In this document: positions 48,288 to 60,148 of the stretch, piece after piece
Layout: each line of letters starts with the position of its first letter
How positions within the stretch are numbered: position 1 is the stretch's first letter
Source of the DNA: Montifringilla adamsi
Taxonomy: Eukaryota; Chordata; Aves; Passeriformes; Passeridae
Direction: 5' to 3'
DNA: 64,000 nucleotides
NCBI GenBank assembly: GCA_017590115.1
Contig: JAGGNK010006448.1
Location: 3,827,987 to 3,891,986, forward strand
Position numbers and translations under genes: made by a program
Notes under the pieces: model-generated
Seen by the model: the letters and a program-made list of their open reading frames with translations, nothing else
What the model was told of the DNA's origin: nothing
Database searches by the model: none

Positions 48288-50199
48288 AAGAAAGGTGTTT
48301 GGGTTTTTGTTTGTTTAGATTTTTTTTTTCCTCAAGCCTGCAGAGCATTTCTCTGCTCAAGGTATGAATTTTAATAAACTTCATTGCTTTTACTGGATTT
48401 GTTCTGGAGTTTTGCACCTCTAAAAGTGTCCAGACCTTGTTTGTACTTTTAAAGTCTGCTCACCGTTACAGGTTCCCAAAATCTCACTTTTACAAAGCAA
48501 GAAATTAAGTTCAAGACACTCAGATAATTGGTATATATAGTCAGAAAATTGTCATATATAGCTTTTGTCTGAAAAAGTTCTGTGGCACTTGTAGATATTT
48601 ATCTCTCTATTCAGGAAATACAGAGAAGTTTCCTCTTAAATGATGTGGCCAAGTCCATTCTTCTGCACAACTAGAGCATTATCCAAAGCATTATTAGAAA
48701 GGGTGATGAAATAGGATATTCTGAAAGACAGCAACATCCTGTCTTACACTTCATATTTCCAACACTAGTGTGTATTAATGCCAGGAGTAGCAGTAATTGT
48801 TCCTTGGGGGATGCTGGGTGCCAGCAAGCTGTAACAGTGGTAATTGTGATACCTAAGCTACCTAGAAGATACACTGGCAACATATGTATGTACAGGGTTT
48901 TGAATATTGTGCCTCGGTACACAGGTTAATCAAATCTTGTTTTTTAAGAATCTCTCTGAAGGGATCTTTGTTCATTACTGGGTATGATTGTCAAAACCTG
49001 CCGCTTCTCTTTCCCCGGCTAGCTGATGTTGAGAGTGGGGGGCGGCAGAGGAAAAACACTAAATCACAAATCAAACCATAGACCTACTGATAAAACAAAA
49101 AGCACGATACAACAAAAACCCACATATGGGAAATCATTCCCAGACAAGGAATACCTGAAACCATAGAATCAGATAGAGGTTCTCATTTTTCAACAGGAAT
49201 ATTAAACAATATCTATAAAATTTTAAGAATACAGTGACACCTAAACATTTCATATTATCCACAGTCCTCAGGATTTGTAGAAAGAATGAGTAGGGCTCTC
49301 AAAAATAAAATGCTTAAACTTGTAGTCAGCTAAGCTTGAAATGACCTGAAGTTTTAGCAATAGTACTATGAGATATTAGAAATGCCCCTCACTAAACTCC
49401 AGGTTTGTCACCAGCAGAAATAGTGTTCTGCAGGCAGACACTTTAGCTGTTCCCATGACCTTTGTTCTCATTAGGACCAGCATCTTAGATGGGGATGGAT
49501 GAATTACAAAAGTTGTATTTGTGATACAAAAAGACCTACAGCACAGGCGAGATTGTTTCAACTAACAGCAGCCAGAATGCCATCCAGTTGTTTGGATGTG
49601 CAGTATTGATAAAAGTCCACTCTCACAAAAAAAAGCTGGGCATTAAATGGAGGGGGGGGTGGGGTGGTGGTGTCTGTATCCTGTGTTATTTTCTTCTGGT
49701 ATTGCTGTAAAGGTTGCAGAAAAGCATGACTGGATCTACCTCTTCCATGTTAAATGTCTTCCCGAGAAAAATCATTTAGATCGACCACCGTTTACCCTGC
49801 AGTACTCTGTCAATCCTACCTTGGAGATTAAAACTTGTTATCCTGCAATAAAAGGTCACTGAAGAAAGCATCATTGATACTGGGGCTGGGAAAGTATACC
49901 AAGAAAACAGCCAGATACACAGACTGGTGCTCAGCATGCAGGTGGCACCAGCTTCCCAGTGCAGAAGAGTTAGCCATGAGACTTTTTCATTGTTTTATTA
50001 TTGCATTAAGATGATCTCTATAGCTTCTTAAAACATAATGGGTTACACTGATTCTGGCATAAATCCTTCTTTGTATAGGTGTTTCGGTACTCTTTCTCTT
50101 ATACATTTCATTAAAACAGTGGGCAAAACCATTGCCAAAATGGGCTCAACCACACATTGACAAACGTTCTCTGAGAGCTATTCTCAAAACTACAATATG
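48288..50199. other. Unique-looking non-coding DNA
   Basis: AT-rich. A 71-codon plus-strand frame at 49647-49862 follows a pyrimidine-rich stretch and holds a few CpGs near 49760-49790, which is slightly unusual, but no motif or paired donor is seen. A G-run (GGGGGGGG) lies near 49653. Confidence 0.45.
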
Positions 50200-50244
50200 T
50201 TTAGGAAATTTAGGAAGTTTAGGAGGTATTGAAGGTATTGAAGA
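50200..50244. repeat. Two adjacent 9-bp tandem arrays
   Basis: TTTAGGAAA, TTTAGGAAG and TTTAGGAGG (50200-50226) are directly followed by TATTGAAGG and TATTGAAGA (50227-50244). Both arrays have the same 9-bp period but different units, suggesting stepwise slippage or degeneration of a common unit. Confidence 0.9.
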
Positions 50245-50547
50245 GTCCTCATAAGAAATCCTTTCTATATATGAATAAGAGTCCCTAAAAAAATATAAAA
50301 GGGAGTACTCTCATAGCGAAATTTGATTAACTGTATTCTTCTGTCTAAATATTCTCATTTACCATTACTAGCTTAACACTAGAAGCTAAAGTCATACACC
50401 ATCTGCATCTGGCAGATGCAAGTGGAATGAAGACAAAAAGGGTCAAGGAAACATATCCAAGAGAATCAGATAACTTCAGCCGAGTGACAGTGCAAACCAG
50501 GAGAAATCAAGAGACAACCACCCAGAATTAAGTGATAGAACACTCAC

Positions 50548-50608
50548 CTGGTGGGTGGTGTGGACATCACTGGGGAAGAGATCCCTTTCCAGATGCTTCC
50601 TGTTCAAG
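50548..50608 (-). other. Candidate exon (61 bp), gene unknown
   Basis: On the minus strand the sequence TTCCTCTTTTATTAATTCTC, a branch-point-like TGATTAAC and then CAG precede 50608, giving a good acceptor. The interval ends CACCAG followed by GTGAGTG at 50547, a near-consensus donor. Only one frame is open, entering with one leading base and giving LNRKHLERDLF...HTTHQ, ending in phase 0. The frame also stays open upstream of the proposed acceptor to a Met codon at 50670, so a longer exon is possible. It lies about 80 bp from the LTR, on the opposite strand. I do not recognise the peptide. Both splice signals are better than most random pairs here. Confidence 0.22.
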
Positions 50609-50689
50609 CTGTTAATCAGAGAATTAATAAAAGAGGAATTGGAAACCTTCACTTGGACTTTAATTGACATGTAATCCTAGGGCTGGGCT

Positions 50690-51615
50690 CTACTATGGTG
50701 GTTAGTGTGTGTAAACCAGCTCCTCTGTGATGCCATACTGAAGAGGGAGAAAAACTGCTGCACAACAGCAGCTGGAAGAGTGAGAATATATGAGAGAAGC
50801 AGCTCTTCTACACTAATGTGCAGAAGGATGCAGTACTCCAGGGACTGGAGCAGAGATTCCCCTGCAGCCCATGTAAGTCCCTGGTGAAGCAGGTATCCAC
50901 CTGCAGCCCACAGAGGACCTCACCTGGGGACATGTGGATGTGCTCTGGAAGAAGCTGCAGCCTGTGGAAGGGCCCATACCAGGGCAGGTTCCTGGCAGGA
51001 ACTGCAGCCTGTGGAGAGGGGCCCACACTGGAGCAGGTTTGATGGCAAAAGCTGCCACCCTGCAGGGGGAACCAAACTGGAACAATGTGTTCCTGAGGGA
51101 CTGATCCCCATGGAATGGAGTCATGATGGAGCAGCTTTGGAAGAACTGCAGCTTGTGGGAAGGACTCACATTGGACAGGTTAGTAGAAGACTGTCCCATG
51201 CATGGGACCTCATGCTGAAGCAGAAGAGTGTGAGGAAGAAGGAGTGACAGAGAGAACACATAATGAACTGACTGCAGCTTCCACTCCCCATTCCTCTGAG
51301 CTGCTCAGGGGAAGGAAGCATAGGAGTCAGGAGTGAAGCTGAGCCTGGGAATGATGGAGAGTGAGGTGAAAATATTTTACTTTTTTTTCCTTGTTTCTCA
51401 TTATGTTACTCTGATTTGATTGGAAATAAATTAAGTTCTCCAAGCTCAGTCTGTTGTTCTTGTTATGGTAATTGCTGAGTGACCTCCTTCCTTATTTCAA
51501 CCCACAGGCTTCTTATAATTTCTTCTGCCTCCCCTGTCCTGATGAGGAAGTGGACTGCTAGAGCAGCTTAGTGGGCACCTGGAACATAGCCAAGGCCAAC
51601 CCACCGCCCTGATAA
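50690..51615 (+). mobile_element. Endogenous retrovirus LTR, probably solo
   Basis: About 0.9 kb matching the style of LTRs common in passerine genomes. It has an upstream half of degenerate repeats built on CTGCAGCC..GTGGAAGGG at 50862, 50901, 50955, 51002, 51052 and 51146 (spacing near 47 bp). Next come 'aatgaactgactgcagc' near 51262, 'aatgatggagagtgaggtg' near 51350, 'tgattggaaataaattaa' near 51417, a GT-rich segment near 51450, and 'gtgggcacctgg' with 'gccaacccacc' near the end. Orientation follows the poly-A signal. No gag/pol/env-like sequence flanks either side, so it is most likely a solo LTR left after recombination. I could not fix the TG..CA ends or a target-site duplication. The 148-codon minus-strand frame inside it is an artefact of the repeats. 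The family name is not assigned. Confidence 0.75.
51425..51430 (+). promoter_or_regulatory. Polyadenylation signal AATAAA in the LTR
   Basis: A canonical hexamer is followed about 20-45 bases later by a T/GT-rich stretch, the expected arrangement at the R/U5 boundary of an LTR. It supports the plus orientation. Confidence 0.6.
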
Positions 51616-54600
51616 AATCCCCTGATTTAACTAGCAGGGCTGAACTGCTGGGGTTTGCTTCTCTAATGTCTTAGTGGTATTTCCAATTAACATCTCTTTT
51701 CAAAGAGGTAACTACAGTTTTGTCCTATAAAAGGAGGTCTGTGCTGGCAGACGACAGTGAAATTCTGAACAAAAAGGTATAGCACAACTTGAACAAAACT
51801 TAATAAATATGAAAAACTTTTCTGTGTGAGATGAAGTCCTGACTCCTTGAGGATAAGTATGAAATGAGAATACAAATCAGAGAGTGCCATCTGACTTCAG
51901 TGTGGTCTTCTGGGAGATCGCAGGTTATCTTTACGTACTGCTTCTTCATCAATAACAGATGAGCTACTATTTCTTCTTACATGTCATTGCCCTTTCCTCA
52001 AAAACAAAAGGATGAAGTGGAGCACTGTGGGGAGAAAAAGGTGAGGGAGAGATCCATGAGGGGGGATAATTGAATCAGTTTCTTTGAGCTACACTTTTAT
52101 AAAAAAGACTCGTGAATTAGCTAAAGCGTAGTCTTTTCTGATATTGCTAGAAACTTCATTGGCTAAATTAATTGGCTAGAAAACTTTAAATACAAAAGAC
52201 TAAATTCATAGAGCCATAAAATATAAGGAAAACCTGCTAACATTTATGGATTAAAACTATTTTCATCTTTGTGAGGGATTAATTGATGCTGTATTAACAT
52301 CAAAGAAGACTTTCTCTATTCATATAGATACACCTGAATATAACTGAACTTGGAGTGTACCAAGAAACCAGATGTAATTTTTTTTTTGGGCCAGCCATGT
52401 TTGTAAGTGCTGAAAATACACAAAAAGGAATATCTAGTCAGGTGTTTAGATGATTCACTTTTCGTTGGTGCTTTTCACTTTGCTCTGCCAGTTCCAAAGA
52501 CTGGTTTTCTGAAGATTAACTACACATTTTATGTGACAGTGGGTGGAATATTCGTAAGGTGCTTGCCCTGATTATTTCAGAAAAGATGAATGTATTGACT
52601 GGTATTTCTGATAACCAAGTCCACAGCTTTTTAATGCTGTCTGATGTGAAGAGCAATAAACATCAATGTAAATTTTTTTAATATGGCATCTAGAAGATAG
52701 TAATATTTCTATTTGGAAATGATGGCCGACTGGGTTAAGCAGCAAAATAATCACTGTCCCAGGATTATGTACATTTGTGGCAAAGGAAGGAAATATGGTG
52801 TTTAATGTGGACTGTGCCTGTAGTTGCAGGCCCCCATGTAAGATAAAGCCCATTGCAAGGCTTGCATCATTTAATGTATTAGTTCAAACATGGACTACTA
52901 CAGAGAGTACCACTGTAACCAAGACCCACTAAAGGTTGTTTAGCCCCAGCTTCCTACTGAAGCAAGTGAATGCCTTGTAAACATTGATGTTTATATGTCA
53001 AATTTCTTCAGACATCGTTTTATATCAGATCACTAAATCCTATGCATCTGCACTAGAACACTTCAATTACCCCAGAAAACACATGTGTAGGTAAAAGCCC
53101 TAAATTCCTACATCTGAACTGGTCATTACATATGAATCAGTTTAGGGATATGATGTAGGATGCATAGGAGACTGTCCTTCTGGGACAGCAGTGTGACACT
53201 AACTAGGATGTCTAAACTGCCATAATCATATGGTATCTAACATGCCAGCAGATGTTTGTGTCATATCTGAATTCTGCCCTATTACTTGTTTTCACCATTA
53301 CACTTCATGCAGCTGTCCTGCCATGTGTAGTCCGAGATTTTCAGATGGAACTGGAAGAGATGATCCATAGTAAGGCATCTATATCCTCTAGAGGTGCAGA
53401 GGGAATGTCAGGCTCCTGACATGCACTTCTGATCTTCATCGGTTCATGGCTGTCGCACACATGAACACACTTATCTAATTTTAGGTGTGTACTGTATGTA
53501 ACTGGAGAAATCCCAGGTCTGCATAGCTTTATTCAGGGGAATAATCTTCAAATCCTATGTCTTGGAAATGAAATGCAGTAGGATGTCTATGCTTAGGCAG
53601 CTGAGCTGAGATTTGACCCTAAGGGTCTGACCTAGGGCTAATAATGGAGATTAAATCTGTAGCCTTATTGCCTGAACTTGAACCTAAAATACAGGCACTA
53701 GTCCTCTCCAAGTTCTACATTATCAGTAGGAGGTAGATTGTGCATTTGAAAAGAGGATTACTTGTGCCTGTGTTTCCCTGATTAAAAAGTGACCTTTTAA
53801 TGCATGAAGAAACATTTTCCACAATACATCAGTGGATATAATTTATCATACTATTCAAATTTATCCTATGTGGGAGATAAGACCATATGGAAAACAGCTA
53901 AGGCACATCTTAAAAATCAAGGAAAGGGAACTATAAATCTTGAAGTATGCTGCGCTGGATTTTATACCAAATAGTCTGACATAAATTTTTTTTAGCCTCA
54001 GCAGAACAGTAGAGAGATTTTAGGGGGAAAAAAATAGGGGAATAGTTTTGGTTGCTTTCCAGTGCTTTCATCTAAGAATAATTTTGGGCTCATTCTTTCC
54101 TATCAGTTTCTGTATCACACAGTATTGGGGAGCAAATATGGCAAGTGGGACTGTACATCTGCTGGTGTGATCTATAGCAATGACTGCTATCAGCAGAAAT
54201 GCTAAAGCAATAACCTTGGGTGATAGGTCTGTGGGTTGAAGTACTTGGTTTTTTTGTTACCCAGCTGATGCTCACGTTGTCATCACCTCCAGGCTGCAGC
54301 CACTTCAACTGGCAGGCAAACAAATTATCAAAATAATCCATAATGACCCTTCTCTGTAACAGCTACTAACTTGAATTTGGTTTTGGATATTAAATCTCTC
54401 TTCTAGTGATTTGAATGATGATACAGTACTGTCATTTTCAGAGGAACTGATGAATACCTCCAAACTGTGATTTGAAATAGAGGGGACAGATCCATCAGAG
54501 GTTTTTGCATGAGGTATCAGGTCTGTAAATTGCTGATATTAAGTGTGTTCTGCAGGATCAGGCTGTTACTGTGGGTTTCAGTGAGTAGTCATATGGTCAG

Positions 54601-54769
54601 ACAGGATATTCATTTGCCGGTGAGGAGAATATAGTTTGGCATGCCCAGACATCTGAAAGGAGGATTGTTTTTTGGTTATGTGGTGCAATGCTTTCAAAAT
54701 CTGACTATTAAATGCCTTTAGAAAAGTGGTGTGAGGCAAACAAATGTGTCTTCTGGTGTCTGATTTTAG
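51616..54769. other. Unique-looking non-coding DNA
   Basis: AT-rich sequence with no retroviral coding remnants next to the LTR, no tandem arrays, and open frames below 95 codons without motifs. Confidence 0.55.
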
Positions 54770-55430
54770 GTATTCAGGCTCTGCCTACCCTCACCAAACT
54801 GAACAGAGTGAGGGAGCACTGTCTATACTGTTGAGTCACTGAAGTGAGCCCAACAGAGCTTTCACCTGGGCCAAGTACCATTTTTCCCAGAGCTGCCACC
54901 TTAACAGCTGGTGTGGATGGGAGACCATTCCTAGCAGGCAAGTTGAGCGCTGTTTTGCATGGCAAAAGCAGTTCATGTGTATGCACAGAGGCAGCTCCGT
55001 GTCAGCTGGGCAGTTGCAGGCACCTTCTGTAGCACAGACATTGCCTCGGGTTACAAACTCACGCCGTCATTTTGCGCTGCTCTGTGCGCTCAGCAAACGT
55101 TTATCCCCTGCCCATCTATCCTGCCTGCGACAGCTCCCAACCAAATGTCAGCTATTTAACAAAGCAAGGATTCCTAGCTGCGAGGAAAGGGAAGATGATT
55201 TGGCTCTCCCCCCTATTAGATGCTTTCAATATGGGCATCACAGTCAACCTTTCAAGTAAGAGGTGCTGTGACACTGGAACAAAAAGAGTGGCAGCAACTC
55301 CCATGCTGCAAGGCTGCATGCAGCAGCAATAGAACACACTACTTTGCGTCAGCCACAGTATCAAAAATCCTTGAACTGAATTGCTTAGAAGATGAAAGCC
55401 CCAAATTTAAAAACACTGCTTAAGCATATT
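54770..55430. other. CpG-bearing patch with dense overlapping open frames
   Basis: Roughly ten CpGs fall within 54945-55350 (for example 'ttgagcgctg', 'ctcacgccgtc', 'tttgcgctgctctgtgcgctc' and 'agctgcgagg'), clearly above the neighbourhood. Three plus-strand frames are open over 60-94 codons and one minus frame over 70. A donor-like CAA/GTAAGA lies at 55254/55255. No domain is recognised and the frames conflict with each other. Options are a small CpG island with a non-coding first exon, a conserved regulatory element, or an eroded GC-rich insertion. Confidence 0.3.
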
Positions 55431-58400
55431 GCTGTTTTGAATCCCTCCTGGAGTGCCTTACATAAAGATCCCTGTTTTTTTCTGAAGGGGAAAGAAATAA
55501 GTTGACCAATATTTTTGAACACAGTCCTTTTTTTGGGGTATCTGAGGATAGAAGAAGAATCAGGTAACTAAAATAAGAAGTTAGTTTAAAAAACGGGATA
55601 AGATCCTGTTAGGTGCTTAGAAAGAATGAACACATGATAGCTGGTGTTTTGATAGTTTGTGATTATAACAGTGATAAAAAAAGATCTGTGTGTTCTAAGG
55701 ACAAAATTCAAAAGGAAAAATATGTAATGAAACTCACAGGACAGTATGAAACAGGCTATAAAAGAAGCATCAATATCATAGACTGCTGTCTTAAAGCATT
55801 CTTTAACACATTTTCTATTTAAAAGAAGGTTCAAAGACTTTTTCTTTATAAATGGCATTTTCAAATTTCTTTCTAAATCATCTTGCTGCATTTTTTGGGT
55901 GTTGTTCAGAGGTAGGAACAAGTAGAGCACACATCAGCTTTATCTTAATCCTTAACCTTACACATGACAGTGAAGTGCAAGACTCTCTGATGTTCTGCAT
56001 CATATATTTAATTTCTAAGAACTTTAAATCTCCTGAAATGACAAAAGTAACAGACACATCTATAAAATAGGACATCAATCAGATTTCCCCTGCTTTTGAA
56101 TCACAGTTATAAAGGGAATATTTTCAAATAGGGAACCGTCTCTTTTATTTATAGATATTCAGCTGGAAATAAGGGAACAGTAACATGTTTCCTCCATATC
56201 TTTTTCACTGTATGAAAACAGGGTTACAGATCAATTGATTTACCATCACAATCGATTAGATGACTCTCTTGCTATCTCTATTGTGACAGTAGACAGGCAC
56301 TCATATAGATCTTTCATTAGAGGAGTCACTGAAAATCAAAGGTTCATTGCATGCCTAAATGGCTTGTAGCTGACTCATTAGGCCATTAACTAACCATTAA
56401 TATTGTTTAAACTCAAACCTTACAGACAAAATAAATTATAGTCATGTTATCCAAACAAAATAACCTTAACCTCCTTAACAAGTATGTAATTATGTGAATT
56501 TATTACCATCTGATCCCACGGAACTGAGGGGTTCATTTTCAGAGCTATGAAGGGGGAAGATGAGAATACATCACCTTCAAGAGAAGTGCTTCTGGGAGGC
56601 AGGTGCCTCAGCCACTGATATGCTCTGTAAGGCATAAGCCCACCAGGTCCTGACTTGCCTGGTTAATGCCCAAAAAAATTCTCTTACACACAAAATACTT
56701 CCCCCTTATGCAGTACCAAATCTCTTCTTATTTATTTGAAAATGTTTCTGCATTTCACAAACGTGTTGCATGTATAAAATGGCCTTCTCCGTCTCTCTAT
56801 TGTACCAAGGCTTCACACAGACAAGCAGAACATAACAACAATTAGCAGTAATTGAATGAGAAGGCATTGGAAATTTTATCTTATCATCATCCTTTCAAAC
56901 TTGCAAATTCTGTATGTGTGATACAATGATCTCCTGAAATTATATTGAAGAAAGAGGGTAAAAAACCCATAGCATATGTTCTGAGATATAAAATAAACTT
57001 ATGTCAGTGTGCTTCCCTTGGAAGGATGCCAGACAAATACTGCTTATTATCAATAATATAAACAAAATATGTTGCCAGCTATATACAGAGCTTAAAATAA
57101 GCAAAAAAACTGCACTACTACATTGCTGATATCCCAGCAGGTCAGCCGTAATGAATGCACCAGTTCTCACACATAATTTTTTATAAGATAACTTGCCTGA
57201 AAATGAAGCAGTCAATAGACTCATTTGCAGGCACATTTCTCTCCAGGAAAAACAACCATAATACAATATCAATTGTTTCTTTTGGGTGTACAGAATATGT
57301 GGATGCTGAGAGAGGAAAAAGACAACAATAGCACATAAATTCAATGACAGATGTGCAAGGAGCAATCAGAAGGAGAAGTGCTGGTAATTAGAGCTGAAAA
57401 TACAGTTTAATGATTTTACAGAAGAACAGTCAGAAAATTACGAATACCATAATAAGATAATTTAGTAAATGAAAATTATTGCTATTAATCAAATTGGGAA
57501 GGGGAAAAAACACCCTCTAAACTGTGCATATTTACTGTACCAAAATATTGCTATAGAATCTTCTCCCATTCACACCAAATATAAGAATAATTTATATTTT
57601 TATATAAGTGAGGCTTTAACATTTCATGGGCTATATTAGTTCAGCTGAAGGGAAAAATACTTGTCTCAAGCAGAGCTTAAGTAATTATTATGATTGAATA
57701 TTTATCATACAAGTAATTAAATTTGTAAAAAAATGTGATAGCTTTTTTAAAAAAAATAACCACTACTCAAAAATCCAGGTAAGGAAGAGTGTTGTTTGGT
57801 AGAGGTTGGTAACACTTGTGCTCTCTATCCTTCCAATAGGGTGGTCTGGAAACCAGAGATTTTGCATTTTGCAGCAAGATGCATGTTATAAAAAGGGAGC
57901 TAAAGCCCAGGGCCAGACCTTTCAAATGCATTTTAATTATTTTCAGTGCACTGTCAGAACTTTGATACACGCTTGTGGAATCATGCAAATACCTCTTTAT
58001 AGAATATATGTCCTGTACCCTAAGGCACTGAGGGGATTGAAATACACTTTGGTGAAGTTAGGTGTTATAATAAAGTGAGGTAATAAGAGCAAGCCACCAT
58101 ATTACACAATTAGAAACCTACTTCTAAATCTCCTGGTTAGCATGGCTATGTTTTATATTTATGAAGGAGAAAATGCCCTGATTTTTCACAAACTAGTATT
58201 TGCAGGACAATGAAAAATATGATGCACCTTAGAATTGCTGAATCAAATTAATTTGGTTTCATATTTACTCATTGACCTCAAGAGCATTTCCATTCAGTGT
58301 TATAGGATGTCTGCAAAAGATTTATTCAATTCCATGTCCATATATTGAGGTGAGGACACATTAACCCAGTGAACTAGATATAGAAAAAGATATTAATTAC

Positions 58401-59379
58401 TTGAACAGAATTTTGACTTCTGCTTCTAAACCCAGTATTTTCTTATCTATGGCACTCTGATAAACCACAGCACAAAAAAATATTTAAGCTTGTACATGAG
58501 TTTAATAAAAAGAGTAGGTCCAGTCAACTCAACAGAGGCAGATTTAGTTGTCTATCTACCATGCATAGGATCCAGTAATAAGAGATTACATGGAAGGTTT
58601 TCTGTGAAGTCTACCAGAATTTGTATAGTGAGGTAAAACATGTGGTATTAGATCTATATCAATTTTTAGGTGAGTTGAATTATGCATGTCAGGTGCTTGC
58701 TTTTCTGTACAGGCAGAGCAAGGACTCCGGTTACACAACATACACTGAACTCCAAGCTTTTAAATACCTGACATGAGGTCAAGTGAAGAAAGTTTGAAAA
58801 AATTGCATTAAAAAAATACAGTTTAGAGTAATATATATTCTTATAATTGTGTTTAAGATTTAATTGAAATCAGCTATGTACAAAAAGATGGAATATGAAC
58901 AATGTGTATGTTATTTACCAACTGATCTCCCTTGGATTCTTTGCTCTCTTTGGAAAAAGTCAGTGATATGTTTGAGCAGCTTCTGGGACCTCCTGTTGTC
59001 TGCCACCTTACTGGACCAAGGCTGGAGTGGTTTCCTTCCTTTTAAAGGTGTAACTTGCACCTCTTTGGATGCTGCTAAGTCCTCCCAAATACAGATGGGG
59101 TTTATTCCTGGGATATTAAATTTTTTCTAAATAGACAATATTTCATTTTTGAATTTCACCATCATCCATTTCTTAAAGAATTTCTAGAGTCAGAATACAT
59201 TCAAGGTTTTTCATCTCTCTCATTCATTTTCCAAAGTATGACCTATTAATTCAGTGCTGTGCCTCAAAGGATCTTGGTGCACACAGCATTGCTCAGGGAG
59301 AAACCTGCCTTAGCACTATGTAGAACAGATCCAGCTTTTGCAAAATCTTTGTTTTCAGTGTATTTCTACCTGGTTATTT
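55431..59379. other. Unique-looking non-coding DNA
   Basis: Very AT-rich, no transposon or array. The longest frame (minus, 56940-57365, 141 codons) is hydrophobic and patternless, as expected from T-rich codons. A lone CCAG/GTAAGG donor-like site at 57778/57779 has no acceptor upstream. Confidence 0.55.
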
Positions 59380-60148
59380 AAGAGGGCTGAGTGCAAGGTC
59401 CTGTACCTGGGTCAGGGCAATCCCTGGCATCAACACAGGCTGGGGATGAACAGATGGAGAGCAGCCCTGCTGAGAAGGGCTTGGGGGTGCTGGTGGCTGA
59501 GAGGCTGGACATGACCCAGCCATGGGCACTCACAGCCCAGAAAACCAAACATGTCCCGGGCTGCATCCAAAGCAGCGTGGGCAGCAGGGACAGGGAGGGG
59601 ATTCTGCTCCTCTGCTCTGCTGAGAGCCCACCTGCAGTGCTGCATCCAGCTCTGGGGTCCCAGCACAGGGAGGACACAAACCTGTTGGGAGTGAGTCCAG
59701 AGGAGGCCACCAAGATGATGAGAGGGATGGAGCACCTCTCCTATGAGGAAAGGATGAGAGGATTTGGATTGTTCACCCTGCAGAAGAGAAGGCTTCAGGG
59801 TGACCTAATTGTGGCCTTCCAGTACCTGAAGGGAGCCTACATGAAAGATAGAGAGAAACTATTTACAAGGGCATGTAGTGATAGGGGGAATGGCTTCAAG
59901 CTGAAAGAGATCGTATTTAGATTAAATGTTTTGAGAAAATTCCTTGCTGTGATGGTGGAGGGGCAATGGCAAAGGTCGTTCAGAGATGTTGTGGATATCT
60001 CATCCATGGGAGTGCTCAAGGCCAGGTTGGATGGGGCCCTGACCAATCTTGTCCAGTAAAATGTGGCCCTGCTCGTGGTGGTGGTGTTAGGTAGAACCAG
60101 ATGATCTTTAAGGCTCTTCCAATGCAAACTACTCATTGATTCTATGAT
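59380..60148 (+). mobile_element. CR1 LINE, 3' part with ORF2 C-terminus and tail
   Basis: The longest CR1 copy in the window. It starts inside ORF2 ('gtgcaaggtcctgtacctgg') and runs through conserved C-terminal blocks seen in translation: SSPAEKGLGVLVAERLDM, then ATKMMRGMEHLSYEERM, then GDLIVAFQYLKGAY. The 3' untranslated region follows ('gatgatctttaaggctcttcc') and the element ends at a single ATTGATTCTATGAT tail unit near 60148. A 222-codon open frame spans it, but the protein slips out of the CR1 frame between about 59620 and 59690 and back, so it carries frameshifts and lacks the catalytic reverse-transcriptase and endonuclease parts. The copy is 5'-truncated and inactive. Confidence 0.97.

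Noticed and set aside
49141..49190. Possible CR1 tail ('catagaatcagatagagg')
   Set aside because: Too short, with no adjoining CR1 body.
50813..51259. 148-codon minus-strand open frame with repeating residues
   Set aside because: It lies inside the LTR and its periodicity mirrors the 47-bp DNA repeat; no retroviral or cellular domain is visible.
56940..57365. 141-codon hydrophobic minus-strand frame resembling a membrane protein
   Set aside because: T-rich DNA yields Leu/Ile/Phe-rich frames; no pattern, no splice context, and length within chance expectation.
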